The notes under the pieces: model-generated
Told to the model about the DNA's origin: nothing
The model's database searches: none
What the model saw: the letters and a program-made list of their open reading frames with translations, nothing else
In this document: one piece after another, positions 31,201 through 42,519 of the stretch
Numbering within the stretch: the first letter of the stretch is position 1
How the letters are laid out: every line of letters begins with the position of its first letter
Program-made: the position numbers and the translations under genes
NCBI GenBank assembly: GCA_014529385.2
Contig: CM043960.1
Coordinates: 70,747,410-70,805,409, forward strand
Source of the DNA: Adiantum capillus-veneris
Lineage: Eukaryota > Streptophyta > Polypodiopsida > Polypodiales > Pteridaceae
Length of the DNA stretch: 58,000 nucleotides
Reading direction: 5' to 3'

Positions 31201-32250
31201 GTGCTTTTGATACCCTAAGGTGTCAAAAAGCTGCTCTAGGAGGCCTTGTGACTAGTTTTTTGCGTGTTTTTTGTTTGTTTTTTTGCTAGATTTTTTAGAG
31301 CGTGTCGTGGAATGGGCCGTGTGATAGCTCGAAATGAGCGTATCGCTAGGAGGGACGCGCTATGCTTTACAGCCCACCGTTTGGTTCTATTTTGCTCCAG
31401 AAAAGCCCGAAACAGTCTTTTCCTAGCTGGGGAACTAGGCTCCAAATAGCAAGTCTAAGGGTGCAAGTGGGAAGAGAAGGGAGGAGAGTGGAGGACTTGT
31501 CCCACATGCTCTCATTCCCTCTTGAGGGGTAGGGTATATATATAAGAGTGAGTCTAGTATATATCATAGGACTGAGGCCTGGGCCTGGGCTTGGGCTTGG
31601 GCTTGGGCTTGGGGAAATGATCCCGATCCCGATCTAACTTTTATACAAACCAACCAGTCCGTTTTTATAACTCACGTTTTTTATTTTCGAAAATCTAACC
31701 TCCCCCTCACTCACGTTTTTATTTTTCGATTTTTATTTTTTTTTTCGAAAAAGAATTTATTATTATTATTATTTAATTTTATTTTTTTTATTTTTTTTTT
31801 TTTTGGGATATTATTTGGTACGCGTTTTGGTGCGCGTTGACCTCACCTAACTATTTACTGTCCCACCTACCTACTTACCTGCTAATCAGTGGTTCACCTA
31901 ATTACTAACCTGCTTAATTAACTAACTGTGCGCCTAACTGTGCACAAACCAGAAAACATAGAAAATGCACAAAATTGAAACTTGACAGAACTGTGCAGTG
32001 CAAACCAGAAAATGCAAAAAACGCAGAAACGCAAGAAATGCTAACTGTGTAAGCTGAAATCGGAGCTTAATAGAACTAACAAAACAAGGCTTAACAGAAC
32101 ACAGAAAACTTGAATGCAGTCAACAATATTGTGTCTTTCTCTACTGTTTTTGCATAACAACAATGATCAAACTTAAGCCGCGCCTTTCCTACTTAAAAAA
32201 TAGCTTCAATACAATTTACAGGTCACGATTGGAGCTTCACACGCAGCAGC
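31201..32250 (-). other. G1 leader between primer site and ORF1
   Basis: About 1.05 kb without ORFs of interest. It contains a hexamer array (GGGCTT)n at about 31573-31613 on the plus strand and long T runs (31735-31803). Unlike H1 and H2 I see no palindrome array here. Confidence 0.65.
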
Positions 32251-32268
32251 TCCCCGGCAGCGGCGCCA
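32251..32268 (-). other. Primer binding site of G1 (tRNA-Asp type)
   Basis: On the minus strand TGGCGCCGCTGCCGGGGA starts four bases after the LTR end. It matches the 3' end of plant tRNA-Asp (complement TGGCGCCGTTGCCGGGGA, from memory) at 17 of 18 positions. Confidence 0.85.
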
Positions 32269-32272
32269 AAAA

Positions 32273-32479
32273 TGTCAAGGCTAGGGACTTGCTACGCACC
32301 GTGTGCGAGCCACAAAGGCTCCTAGCACATAGTCATACAACAGACAAGCTCACAAGGAAGAACGGTGTGTCACTCACCTTCCTGCGTAGTTGCGAATGAA
32401 GGATTCCCGCGCCGCGAAGAAGAGGGAGATGCCGCTACGCTGCGCTCAACTGCCTCGCCGCTCGATCGCACACACACTC

Positions 32480-32568
<89 letters not shown>

Positions 32569-32884
32569 TACACACACACACACGCACACACACAAGGAGA
32601 TGGTGAAGGAGAAGGTGGAGATGGAGCAAGAGCAGCTTCTATTGCACAATGAGAGAATGACTCAATTTTAGGTTTATATGTGAGCTCACCCCATTCACAC
32701 TTGGGCGCCCATGCTTAGCCAACTAACCCTAGCATGTTCGTGTTAGAGTGCGCCTCTCATCGGCGATCACTCTACCTTTCCCTATTGGACCGACAAGCCC
32801 GGTGCCTGACTCTACTTAAATAAATAATACGGTTACGGTGTCCGTCGTAGGCGATAGGGTGTCCGTGAGCCACGAGGGTTAACA
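32273..32884 (-). repeat. 5' LTR of G1
   Basis: 612 bp, homologous to 19326-19951 with few substitutions and a 20-bp difference near the GCCGCC stretch. It contains a long (CT)n followed by CA repeats (32483-32594). A weak AT-rich promoter-like run (TTATTTATTTAAG on the minus strand) is near 32815-32828. Confidence 0.95.
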
Positions 32885-33019
32885 CTGACTTTCTGAAACT
32901 TGAGTGTAAATTGAGGAAAAAAAATTGTCCTAAATGAAATTTTATTCATAGGCTTATATTGATGTGATAGACATGTGTACATGCTCACTTGACCAAAAAG
33001 ATGCAAAAAGTTGCCAGTT

Positions 33020-33603
33020 GTAAATAGTCGCAATTATTTATATCTGTCCTATTTTTCAAATTTTTTGACTAAGTTAGCATACCACTAGTTTTATCATGTT
33101 GTAATAAGCCCACAAACCAAATTTGGTAAGATTTGGATTATTGGATTGAAAATTGTGACCAAATTTGCAAAGTCTGCCGGATAGAAAACTAATGACCATT
33201 TGACCAAAAATTGTCCAAACTTGATGAAACTTGGCTAGAGACCTTAAGTTGAAGTGCTTCAAGGTTGGGACAAAAACTTGCAAAAAATTATCCAGAGTAA
33301 ATAATCACGATTATTTACATCTACTACAAAAATTGACAATTTTGCACATTTGAGTATACCACAAGGTCAAGTATATCAAGTAGACCACACAAATCAATTT
33401 TGGTGAAATTTGGATCACAAAAGTGAGACTTAAGCCAGATTCTTCAAATCAAAGTCTTTGAACACGAAACAGTTGATAAACTTGAACAAATTTTGTCCAA
33501 ACTTAGTGAAACTTGTCCAAGAACCTTAATAGGTTGTATACTTGACAAATCAAGACCAAAAGTATAAAAAGCTGATAAAAGTAAATAATCACGATTATTT
33601 ACT
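33020..33603. repeat. H1 leader palindromes 2-4 (right of the G1 insertion)
   Basis: Palindromes at 33020-33040 (two mismatches), 33297-33318 and 33580-33603, all built on arms GTAAATAATC and GATTATTTAC around a two-base centre. Starts are 277 and 284 bp apart. The sequence between them is A/T-rich and only loosely repeated (words such as TTGTCCAAACTTGATGAAAC recur). Confidence 0.9.
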
Positions 33604-34010
33604 ACTGCTACAGAGAGATACCATTTTTGACTTTTAAACTTGTACAGTGTTAGACCAACATAATACAAGGCCACCGGGCAATTTTGGATTCAATTGGATC
33701 CAAATTGGTACATGTTCACTCAGTTTCCAGGTTGCAAATTAATCTTTTGATTTTTGTCAAAGTTGAATCTGAAAGTCTTAATTGCAGACTCAATTAGCTC
33801 GATTTGCAGTGATGCACATAGAACAATCACAATAGCTAGCAAAAACTGTACAGTCTTTGTCAAAGAATAGCTAACTTGATCAAATTTATACAGGAATCAG
33901 GTTGCAGACAATGAATCGGTAGCTTGACAGAAGTTGCAATCCAGTCAAGTGAAAATTGACAACAAGTCAATCCAAAGGTAAGTACTCTATCCAGGGCTTC
34001 ATAAGTCTTT

Positions 34011-34622
34011 ATGAACCTTATATCTGGTCATGTACTAGGAAATCGGAGCATACTTGGAGAAACCTCCAGTAGAGTATCCACCGAAGAAAGTGTGAATCAA
34101 GGCAATCCCTTGCACACTATCCTTGAAGAAGTCTCAAAAACTTTTTTAGATTCAACATCTGAAATGTCTTCCTACTTGACTCACTCAGAAACCGAAACGA
34201 CAGTGCGCTACAAGAATATACTCTCATTTTATAAGACTAACCGCCATGGATCTCAGGTTTACCTAGATCCTAACGAAGAGTATGCTATTTGCATTGATGA
34301 CCATGGTATTGAGTTCGAAGAGGAGATAAGGGCAAACAAGCAAGGAAAAATGTACATGGATAGAAACGGAACTCAGATTTTACAAGTCGAAGACCCTGAC
34401 GTGATAGACAAATGGGGATTAGAAGTGAACACCATAATTCTAGATATGGCTGCAAAAGAAGGATCACCAAATTTAGTATTTGAGGGATACGATCAAGTTG
34501 ATTTGAAGCCTTTGAAACGGCTTAGTACGAATAATCCTATGTTTGGTGGATACGGTGGATACATGCGTATGCACACCAAACCCTGTAAACACTCATTCGA
34601 TTTTTTGAAGAAAGCCATGTAA
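34011..34622 (+). CDS. H1 first ORF (203 aa), gag-region protein related to the H2 ORF at 37480-38297
   Basis: Open from ATG 34011. I recognise no named domain. Shared with the H2 ORF in the same order: EESVNQ near the N-terminus; a Ser/Thr-rich stretch; MYMDRNGTQILQVEDP followed by DKWG (H2: YFEREGIMYLVVHNP, NKWG); and a C-terminal KRLSTNNPMFGGYGGY-TKPC (H2: ERLNTDNTYVGLYKF-TPC). Its position about 400 bp after the palindrome array matches H2. It probably is the N-terminal part of Gag or an extra ORF before gag. The homology breaks at about the TKPC motif, near the proposed H2 insertion at 34618, so the last codons may not be original. Confidence 0.6.
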   Translation: MNLISGHVLGNRSILGETSSRVSTEESVNQGNPLHTILEEVSKTFLDSTSEMSSYLTHSETETTVRYKNILSFYKTNRHGSQVYLDPNEEYAICIDDHGIEFEEEIRANKQGKMYMDRNGTQILQVEDPDVIDKWGLEVNTIILDMAAKEGSPNLVFEGYDQVDLKPLKRLSTNNPMFGGYGGYMRMHTKPCKHSFDFLKKAM

Positions 34623-35432
34623 TTCAGCCTACGATGATGTGTAATTGTGATGTAATCTGGCAATACCCTCTCAACCTCTCTGAGTCTACACCCTTGTAAG
34701 TGGCCAGATGTCCGTGGGAAAGCTCCCTTAACTTTCAAGTCAAAACCCTTAGTTTGGACTAAAGAGGTATCACTAGCTTGGAAGATTTGAAAACGTTCAC
34801 TATGGGAGCCTCTTGCTGCTACAAATTGTAATCCTCTTTTCTCCTAGATTGGTATCAGAATTCATTTCCGAATAGCACATTGCATTCCTTGTCTCTTGCT
34901 CTATAATCTAAGTGTAATCATTCTCAATTTTGATGTGGTTCGCAATGCTTTGCTTGTGAGATAAATGCATCAATTTGGAGGTTAAAATGGTTATTTTTTT
35001 ATGTTTTGACTATGGATAAGTGTTTCTATGCTTAAGAAGGACCTTTTCGAGTACTTTTGTTTCAATTTTCTGCACATTTTTTGTGATGGATCATGATTTA
35101 TGTACCTTTCCAAATGGTGATAGAACTTGGTAGGATTGTGCCCTTAGGTGTTGTGATACCTCTCCTTAAGTTTCGTTGCATTCCGGATTCGTTTGGATGC
35201 CGAAAAGGCGTGATGACCTAGAGCGGTGAGATTCGATGCATATTGATTGTCTGATTAGGAAGTGGTTGGTTTGCTTTTGTCGTAGGATGAGTAGCCCTCT
35301 GAGTTCACTTTGGTAAGATTGACACTCTCATTAAGTCTTCGTGCCACATCGCGAGTCGCTTCCTTGCATATTGACATTATGTTAGTACAAAAGAGCTATG
35401 TTGCAGACGTCCATCGCCGCAACCCACTAACA
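34618..35432 (+). repeat. Putative 5' LTR of H2
   Basis: The right edge is good: it ends CACTAACA one base before the primer site. The left edge (TGTAATTCAGCC) rests on loss of homology to the H2 gag ORF and on a length (815 bp) close to that proposed for H1 (808 bp). There is no partner LTR and no clear TATA box. Confidence 0.4.
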
Positions 35433-35433
35433 C

Positions 35434-35451
35434 TGGTGCCGCTGCCGGGGA
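35434..35451 (+). other. Primer binding site of H2
   Basis: TGGTGCCGCTGCCGGGGA differs from the G1 Asp-type site at one position (T for C at base 4). It directly follows the LTR-like end. Confidence 0.75.
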
Positions 35452-35976
35452 GACCGATCCTTAGGTGGTAGGTGACTTAGTGTACAAAAAATCTCCCTTC
35501 AAAGCTTTTGACACCCGTTCCGCTTACACATAGATAGTGAAGCAGCTAAACGTAGGTTTAGTGCTTGGTAGAAACTGGAGTCCCAGACTAGCCAGTGCTA
35601 CTCCTTAAGGGCAAAGAAAGTTGTGAGTGAAGTACAAGATCGTATTTTGTTCTTTGATTTCCCATGCTTGGAAAGGACTGTTCCACCATACACTTCTTTG
35701 TTATTTTTTTACTGTTAAGTTCATTTATGTTTGCATATTCATTTTAGTTTATAGGAGTAGGTTAGGAAACAAATTACACCATCATTTGGGGCCAAAAGAA
35801 TCAAGAAAAAAACTCTCAAAAACCTTATTTTGGTGTTGAAGACCATAACTCTGAAAAGTTGAAGAAGTGATGGTCAGAGCTTCAAAACTGAACCAAACCC
35901 AGCAAAACCTTCAAAAAGGGGATAAAAACACTTGTTGAAAACAGACTGTGCAGAAAACTTCCATTTTGCCTGTCCA
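35452..35976 (+). other. H2 leader before the palindrome array
   Basis: 525 bp without a recognisable coding region; the frame at 35627-35839 has no domain. ACACCCGTTCCGC near 35510 resembles ACACCCGTCCCGC just before the H1 primer site. Confidence 0.5.
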
Positions 35977-37122
35977 ACATGGATCGCGATCCATGTACCT
36001 TTTTGGCAAAATGTGCTAAAACTATTTTCTTTGCTTAGAACAGGCTCTCAGGAATTAGAACCTTGAGTTTGGTCAAAAATAGAGTGCTAGAAGATCACTA
36101 AAATCAGAAGATTGGGGTGAGCAGAGCAAAACCTTAGAAATTGGGAAAAATAAGAAAAAATTGAACTTTTACCTGTCCAAATTCAAAAAGGGAGGAGAAT
36201 TGGGATCAACTACAAGCATGAAACTAACAAAACCAAAACTCATGTCCAGATGCTTCCAAACATGGATCTCGATCCATGTTCCTTATAGACATTTGACAGT
36301 AAGATTTGCTCAGTGTACCCTTGATTACTAGTTGGACAACTTTTCCAAAAAAATCCATAGACAAAAAGTGAAAAAACCTGACCAAAATACCAAGAAAAGA
36401 GTTGTTTGCAAAAAACCGCAAAATATACACAAAATCTTACTTTTGACTTGGAAAAAACAGATCAAATCCAAAAAGATTTGGGAAATAGAATCACCATACC
36501 TTGTGTCACCAACTCACAAAGTATCAGTCCAAAATCTTGCCAAACATGGATCACGATCCATGTACCTTTTTGGAATTTTAAGTCGATAATGGGCAGGTAG
36601 AAAAGTGATAACAATTGAAGCACTTTCTCCCAAGTGACCCTTATCAAAAAAGTTCAAAAAGAGGGCAAAAGGGAACAAAAATCAGATCAAGGGGAAAACC
36701 ACTAAAACAAACCCTAAAACTGACTTTTGGGTGACCTAAAAACTTCAAAACATTCAAAAACCATATAGCCAGCATCACTAGGCCAAGGACTAGCTGTGAG
36801 CCAAGTTTCAATGCATACTGAGACTAAGGAACATGGATCGCGATCCATGTTCCCTTGACACCTTTTGATATCAAACTGGCACCATAGCTAGAGGGCATCA
36901 CAGAGAGTCGAGTAGTCCTTCCAAAATTGAATTTGGATGCAAAAAACCATCCCAAAATCCCAAAACTGGCAAAAGCTTAGACAAAGTGACAGAATCAACC
37001 TAGCTTCCAATCCAGAGGATCATTACTAAAAAAATTGATACCATAAGACCTCATAATCATGCTGAACCTTAAGGTATCAACAAAAGTTCATTTGGCTTCC
37101 CAACATGGATCGTGATCCATGT
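35977..37122. repeat. H2 leader array of five palindromes, about 280-bp period
   Basis: Cores ACATGGATC-NN-GATCCATGT start at 35977, 36260, 36544, 36831 and 37103, spaced 283, 284, 287 and 272 bp. The two central bases are GC, TC, AC, GC and GT; all 18 arm bases are identical in the five copies. With flanks, copy 2 has 10-base arms, and copy 4 is a perfect 26-bp palindrome (36828-36853). Intervening sequence has largely diverged, sharing only short words such as GTACCTTTTTGG after copies 1 and 3. Confidence 0.95.
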
Positions 37123-37479
37123 ACCTCTGAGTCAGAACAGAAACAAAATTTCACCACACAAAGAGCTAGTCCATAGTATCCTGGTGGATTTTTTAAAAAT
37201 TGAAATTGGACCTAAATTGTTGATGTTGTGTGAGGAATTGTGTGCTATTGAAAACCCCTAGCTAAATTTTGTCGATTAAAAGCAAGAACTAACAAGAACG
37301 GCTGTAAGCTCATAGCTATCAAGAAAAAAATTTATAGGGTGCAGTTATTAGAGGATACTACCCAGCAAGCAAGATCAAATGGGAGATTCAAAGTAGTTAA
37401 TGAGGTAACTCGGTTTGGATTTTGTATTAACAACTTTTCATGAATTTGCAATCAAGAAGATTGTACCAGAATAGGACTC
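37123..37479 (+). other. H2 leader between array and first ORF
   Basis: About 360 bp of A-rich sequence, no coding signal. Confidence 0.5.
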
Positions 37480-38297
37480 CCAACAGCTTTGACCAAGGGA
37501 GCAATCACTCCATGGAGGAAAGTGTGAATCAGAGACCATTGCCGCCTTTGGAACCCAGTTTAGAGGAGAGCTTCTCTGACACTTCATAAGAGAGATCATA
37601 CAGCCTCATGACTGAAGATTCTAACAATTCAAACTCTAAGGAAACATCTTTGATGGGTGCAGGTCCTTCTCAGCCTACATCTAATGTAAAATTGTTGTAT
37701 TTGAAGTTTTAATCTGAAAATGTGCTTAAGGCCAAAATCTGTAAGGATGGAATGGACCGCTACTGTGTTAAGTTGGAAAATAAGCCGAGCGAGTTCAGAG
37801 ACCTTGTAGATGTTGATTATGACGGGGATAGATATTTTGAACGAGAGGGAATAATGTACCTAGTGGTTCATAACCCTTTTATTGTGAATAAATGGGGAAT
37901 GATTGGCACCAAGGACAAGGTAGATAATGAGTTGGCCGATGAACCACCAAAAATGGAGAAACAAAATGCGCTACTCAGACGCACCAATGAGACAGAGCGC
38001 CTTAATACAGACAACACGTATGTGGGGCTTTATAAGTTCAATAATGGAGAACAAACACCCTGTTACAGATGTGACAATCCCCGCATCAAGGAATTGACAA
38101 ACCAAAAAAACTTGTGTGTTTACACATATAGGGAGGGGAGAAGTATTCAGGTGGTCATAATCGACAAGTATGGCCGGAAGTACTCTCTAATGGATCGTAA
38201 GGAATTAGAGAGATATACATATTTTTGGAGGACCACTCCACCAATACTATGTAAATCCGAAAGAGGTAAAAACCACAACTACTCACCCAAGACTTGA
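37480..38297 (+). pseudogene. H2 N-terminal gag-region ORF (broken)
   Basis: Homologous to the H1 ORF at 34011-34622. The early part (MEESVNQ near 37512, Ser/Asn-rich stretch) is interrupted by TAA near 37587 and near 37711. From 37722 the frame is open for 191 codons with YFEREGIMYLVVHNP, KWGMIGTKD, TPCYRCDNPRIKEL and VVIIDKYGRKYSLMDRKELE. The last part continues beyond the point where H1 is cut. No known domain recognised; it lies directly before the Gag core and may be an N-terminal extension of Gag or a separate ORF. Confidence 0.6.
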
Positions 38298-38699
38298 GAC
38301 TGTACATGTGAGCCCAGTGAGAACCAAGGTGGAGGAGTCTTTTGGACATGAACAAGTCCCAAACACAGGGCCTTTAGGATCAACGGTGTTTAGGGCATCC
38401 ATGAACACACATAGGGGCAATATTGTTCCTGATGTCACTTACACCAGTAGAATCCCTCTGACTATTACACGAGATTGACTTGACAAATGTATAGCGGATA
38501 GGATACCACTGATAATACCAAGAGGAGGGTTACGAACCTAGAGAAGCCACCCCAGGTGGACCAGGTGTTCCTAGAATGGTTGCAGAGGCCTAACGTATGC
38601 GATCATCGCAGGTGGAAAAATGCTTACCCAAAAAGTATAATGGATTTGGAGATCCATATGCCCGTGTTTTAATCTTCAAATAATTATTGAGGGCTGAAC

Positions 38700-39356
38700 A
38701 GGTAACTGATTTCCATACTCAATATAAAGGTTTTGGGTTGACATTATAAGGGACTGCTTTGACTTGGTTCCAACCATTAAACAACTTGGAATTCCCAAGT
38801 ATTGAGCAACTTCTCCAAGAATTCGCTGAGGAATTCTCAAAGAGGGGGATCAAGCATAACAATGTCTCCGAGATCTATGCATTTAGGCAAAAGGAGAAAG
38901 AGAAATTGAAGGAAGCATCGCTTCGTTTCAAGCAGTACATAGAGAGATGCCCTTCTTAAGAACTACCTCAGGATGAAAGACTATCAATCCTTTTCATAAA
39001 AGGATTGCAAAATGACACACTCAAAAAGGATTTGCACTTGAAGGCATGTGTAACTTTTGAGCAAGTCACAAAAGAGGCATTGTATTTGGTAGATAACTGC
39101 AAGGCATATGGGGAGGTATCTGAAGACACAAATCAGGGGACGAGTAGCACCTCTTCAACCAGTAGTGAGTCCACGAAAAAATTGGGAGGGAAAAACCCAC
39201 CTGTGTCGGATGTTGATCAAATGATTGAGGAAGTGATCAGAAGGATAAACCAAGGAAATAGGACGGACCCAAACACACGACAACCACCCACCCAAAAATG
39301 TGACACTTGTGGAGGAGATCACCCCACCCAGTGGTGCAACCTTCAACAAAGGCCGT
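38700..39356 (+). pseudogene. gag: H2 Gag core and first zinc knuckle
   Basis: Typical gypsy Gag wording: TALTWFQPL, IEQLLQEFAEEFSKRG, EASLRFKQYIERCP, then a TAA (38957-38959), then ERLSILFIKGL and TFEQVTKEALYLVDNC. The knuckle CDTCGGDHPTQWC (39299-39337) has CX2CX3HX4C spacing. The frame from 39005 stops right after it. Confidence 0.8.
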
Positions 39357-39643
39357 GAGAAAATGCACAGGAAGTACTGAAGTGGTGTGCTACCAAACAA
39401 AAATGGACAAACCATGAAACTCATGAATGTTTCTATGATCGGAACTATGTTAGAGAGAGACAATATAGACCACATGGAGGGAAACAATTTCTACCCCCTC
39501 CAAGGTACCAAGTAGGGCCAAATAATACAATCTTAGGGCAGGAAAAACCTCAACCTATATTGGGACATGAACATCCCTTACCCTAGGAAAATAGGGCTAT
39601 GGTAAGGATTTCTCAATCCATAGAACCACCTTCTGATTAGAGT

Positions 39644-40243
39644 ATGGTCCAAGTAGTCTCATATTGGCAAGATTCAGAAAATACTTATGAGAGGGGATTT
39701 GATGGGAATGCATATGCTCCAGAGAGACACAATCCATGGATAATTCCTGAAGAGACACTCGAACCCTCATACATTGCACATCCAACTAAAAACCATTACT
39801 TGGTCGATGAGAATATGCTTATCTTCATGGAAAATCAGGGCTACAAACCTAGGGGGTATCCTCCTCGAGCGGGACAATTGATGGGGGCTCCACAAGCTTC
39901 TCCACCACCTGTAGGACTATGCTGTGAATGTGGCGGTGATCATTGGGCAAGAGTTTGTCCAAACAAAGGAGAATGGGTAAAACGTTTTGGATTCTGTGAT
40001 GGATGTACCACTGACCATCTCATTCCACACTGTCCAAGAAACCTTGACAACAAATGGAAAGCAACCATGAACAAAATGGGGATTGCACCAAGCTCAAGTA
40101 GATCAAAAATAGAACCGAACATTTTGATAAAGGCGATCACTATAGCTCAAGCACATGAGGCAGCAAGGAACGTCCCAGCCAACCAAACAAAGATAGAAAA
40201 TTTGTCTTTCCAAACCCCTAGGAAATCTTGGAAGGCAAAATGA
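39644..40243 (+). pseudogene. H2 second and third zinc knuckles with flanking linker
   Basis: A 199-codon frame with a Pro/Tyr-rich start, then CCECGGDHWARVC and CDGCTTDHLIPHC, both CX2CX3HX4C, then a basic, helix-prone tail. It corresponds to the knuckle array of G1. A stop separates it from the first knuckle. Confidence 0.75.
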
Positions 40244-41589
40244 GACAAGATGAAAGCTAAAAGAGAAAAGGAAAAAACGGAATTGGAAATCAAATTACTA
40301 AAAATAGAGGAACAACTGCAAAGGGAAAGAGACCTAAGGAAAACAACGAGATAAAAAAACCATCGAATGTACCATCGGGAGGATCTGCCTTGTTAGACAA
40401 GGTGTTCAAACCTTTGGATGCAATTTTAAAAGCTTACGAGGCCAAGAGGATAGGTGGTTAATGTACCAGCTCATCCAAGCCGCTCAAGCGCTTATGGAAC
40501 CATCAATTCCTACTGCTCCAAAAATTGAGGTATTAATCCGAGAAAAGATTCAAGAGTTAGAGGGGTGGGGAATTCAAAAGAAAGAGCGACCAGATTCTGT
40601 AGACAAAACACCGTTGGATACGAGGGTGGCAGCCAATACAACAGATGGAATGTATTCTCAAGCACCACTGCCAATTCCGAAAGTGGAAGAACAATGGCTT
40701 TAGGAGCTATGGGAACAGATCAAGAATAGAAAGGATGGAAGTGCTACACTTTTATCAGCTCCCATCCCAGAGATCCACTTGGAGCATGAGATCTACCCAA
40801 ATGATATCAGATCATTGTATGGTGATGCAGGTACAGTGATATCGGAAGACAGTAAACCACAGTCGTTAAAGACTTTACCTTCATTTATTGATAACCATGA
40901 AACTCGATCAGAGGTGAAGAAAGTACCGTCTGAATGGAAAGACAATTCTAAGATGATGGATACTAAAACTCTTCATGAGATGATGTCATTCCCTATCCGT
41001 TGTACACTCACTCTATCAGAGTTACAAATGCTTCTCCAAACACACTGAAGAAACAACCCTCAAAACAAACTAAACATGAGCCAGTACCAGTAAACAAGGT
41101 AGGGGATTATTGTAAAGGTGAAGAAGAAAATACTACCCTACCGGTGGAGTACAAAGAGGTCAAGTCGATAGCAATATTGGATAATGGGGATGGAATAGAC
41201 ATAGCTACCAAAGCCATGTGGAAAAATGGAAAAAACCTGCTCTCAGAAAGACTAGAATGAAACTTCAATTGGCAGATGGGTATCAGGAAAGACCCATAGG
41301 CATCTTGGAGCAGATTGTGGTAACCTCTTGTGGAATTGCATATGAACACACTTCTGCTATTATGAATTTCGATGAGAGTAGCAACTTAGATATCATATTC
41401 GGCAGACCATTCATACGTCAGCTCAAAATGGTGCAAGATTGGGGCTATGACTATATCTATCTAAGAAACAAGGATGTAACTATAAAAATTAGTGTCATAG
41501 ATCATAGTTATAGAGATGTAGAACGAACCCCAGGAGAAGACTTGAACTCCACAACTGTCCAAGAAGGAGGAATACCGGCTTGGCTATAG
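40244..41589 (+). pseudogene. H2 linker and protease
   Basis: 40244-41040 is a charged linker in several short frames. Protease starts near 41140 with SIAILDNGDGIDIATKAMW (D-N-G in the active-site position) and, after a frameshift near 41225, continues to FGRPFIRQLKMVQDW (about 41395-41445), the usual second retropepsin block. Loss of Thr or Ser in the catalytic triplet parallels D-G-G in G1 protease 1. Confidence 0.72.
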
Positions 41590-41710
41590 AACAAAGCTCA
41601 CCAGTGGGACAGGAGAAGCTTCCGAAGGAAAAAGTTTAAAAAGGGAAAATTGCATTCTTGATAGGACTGCACAAGACAAGGCCTATATACCAGAGCCTTT
41701 TCCAGAAGAA

Positions 41711-42240
41711 ATGTTCGAACCTTTTGGATGGCAACAAATATTAGCCACTCTTGATGTTTGTGTAAACGAGATGACCCTTACTAAATTCTGCAATGAGGAA
41801 GGATATGATATCATTCCATTCCGGAAGTTGGGTGTCAGCCTAAATCGGAAGTCAGAGAGGGACGTCACAGACAAGGAGAGGGCTGTCGAGTGCCGATGCA
41901 TAGTGGAGGAAATATTATTAAGAGACCTTGACCTAACAAACGAAGAAAATTTCCAAGACTCGATTGATAAGTTATTTGAGGATAACACAGACGACGAATT
42001 GTCTAGTAGCTCAAGTTAGAGCATCAAACAAAAGGATCAACGGGTGATCTACTACAATTTCCCGAACCAAAATCCTCGAAGAAAACAGTCCCCTATTGTG
42101 GTGGTACCCAAAAAGAATGGCAAACTGCGTGTCTGTGTAAAACCTCAAACAGGTAAATGCAACCACCATCAGGAATAACTATCCACTACCAATAACGGAT
42201 CAGGTTGATGGGATGCAATCTATCTCCATTCATGGTGCTG
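41711..42240 (+). pseudogene. pol: H2 pre-RT spacer and RT N-terminus
   Basis: A 102-codon frame (FEPFGWQQILATLDVC... ending in Ser) leads to the RT start VVVPKKNGKLRVCV near 42098-42140, followed in shifting frames by NNYPLPITDQV. RT homology ends at about 42200-42240; the palm with the catalytic Asp box is absent. Confidence 0.72.
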
Positions 42241-42519
42241 AGGTGGCATGCTCACAAAAGAGATCCATTTCACCAGCTGAGCTGGCCATAGCTGGTGCAA
42301 TTCCAGGTATTGACATGCTGTAGTTTGAGCTACTCCTCTCTTAACAGAATGACCAATTAATTACCTGAATTCCATGCTCCAAATAGTATAACTCCCAGTA
42401 GACATTGTCGATCTGAATGCTGGCCTGGCTTATGTGGATCGAGATGTACTCTCTCGTACTCTTGGCGAGGAAGAAATACGGCCAAAAGATTGAGTCAAGT
42501 AGCCGTGGATTTTCCTCAG

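Larger units (their letters stand above)
19326..32884 (-). mobile_element. Gypsy element G1, full length, with a post-integrase second protease and an accessory ORF
   Basis: LTRs at 32273-32884 (5') and 19326-19951 (3') begin TGTTAACC and end CTTGACA on the minus strand. Flanking pentamers CTGGC and CTGAC differ by one base and are the likely target duplication. Order on the minus strand: LTR, Asp-tRNA primer site, ORF1, gag, zinc knuckles, protease 1, RT, RNase H, integrase, protease 2, WVPK segment, acidic ORF, polypurine tract, LTR. RT before integrase defines Ty3/gypsy. RT features (FAWTYHDMKG, FLDD box) suggest the Ogre/Tat/Athila side rather than chromoviruses. LTR differences are few apart from microsatellite and small indels, so this is the youngest well-defined element here. 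Confidence 0.94.
17690..34617 (+). mobile_element. Gypsy-like element H1 (5' part), split by the insertion of G1
   Basis: With G1 (19326-32884) removed, the flanks join into a putative LTR (17690-18497), a primer-site-like sequence (18500), a leader with four palindromes about 280 bp apart and an ORF at 34011-34622 homologous to the first gag-region ORF of H2. The palindrome phase is preserved across the G1 insertion: 284 bp between the last palindrome on the left and the first on the right after subtracting G1 and one target copy. H1 pol is not in the window, probably because H2 starts at 34618. The superfamily is inferred from H2, which has pol. Confidence 0.65.

Noticed and set aside
35977-37122. 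Regularly spaced palindromes considered as a CRISPR array
   Set aside because: Spacing is about 280 bp, far above CRISPR spacers, the repeat is 20 bp, the context is a plant retrotransposon and there are no cas genes.
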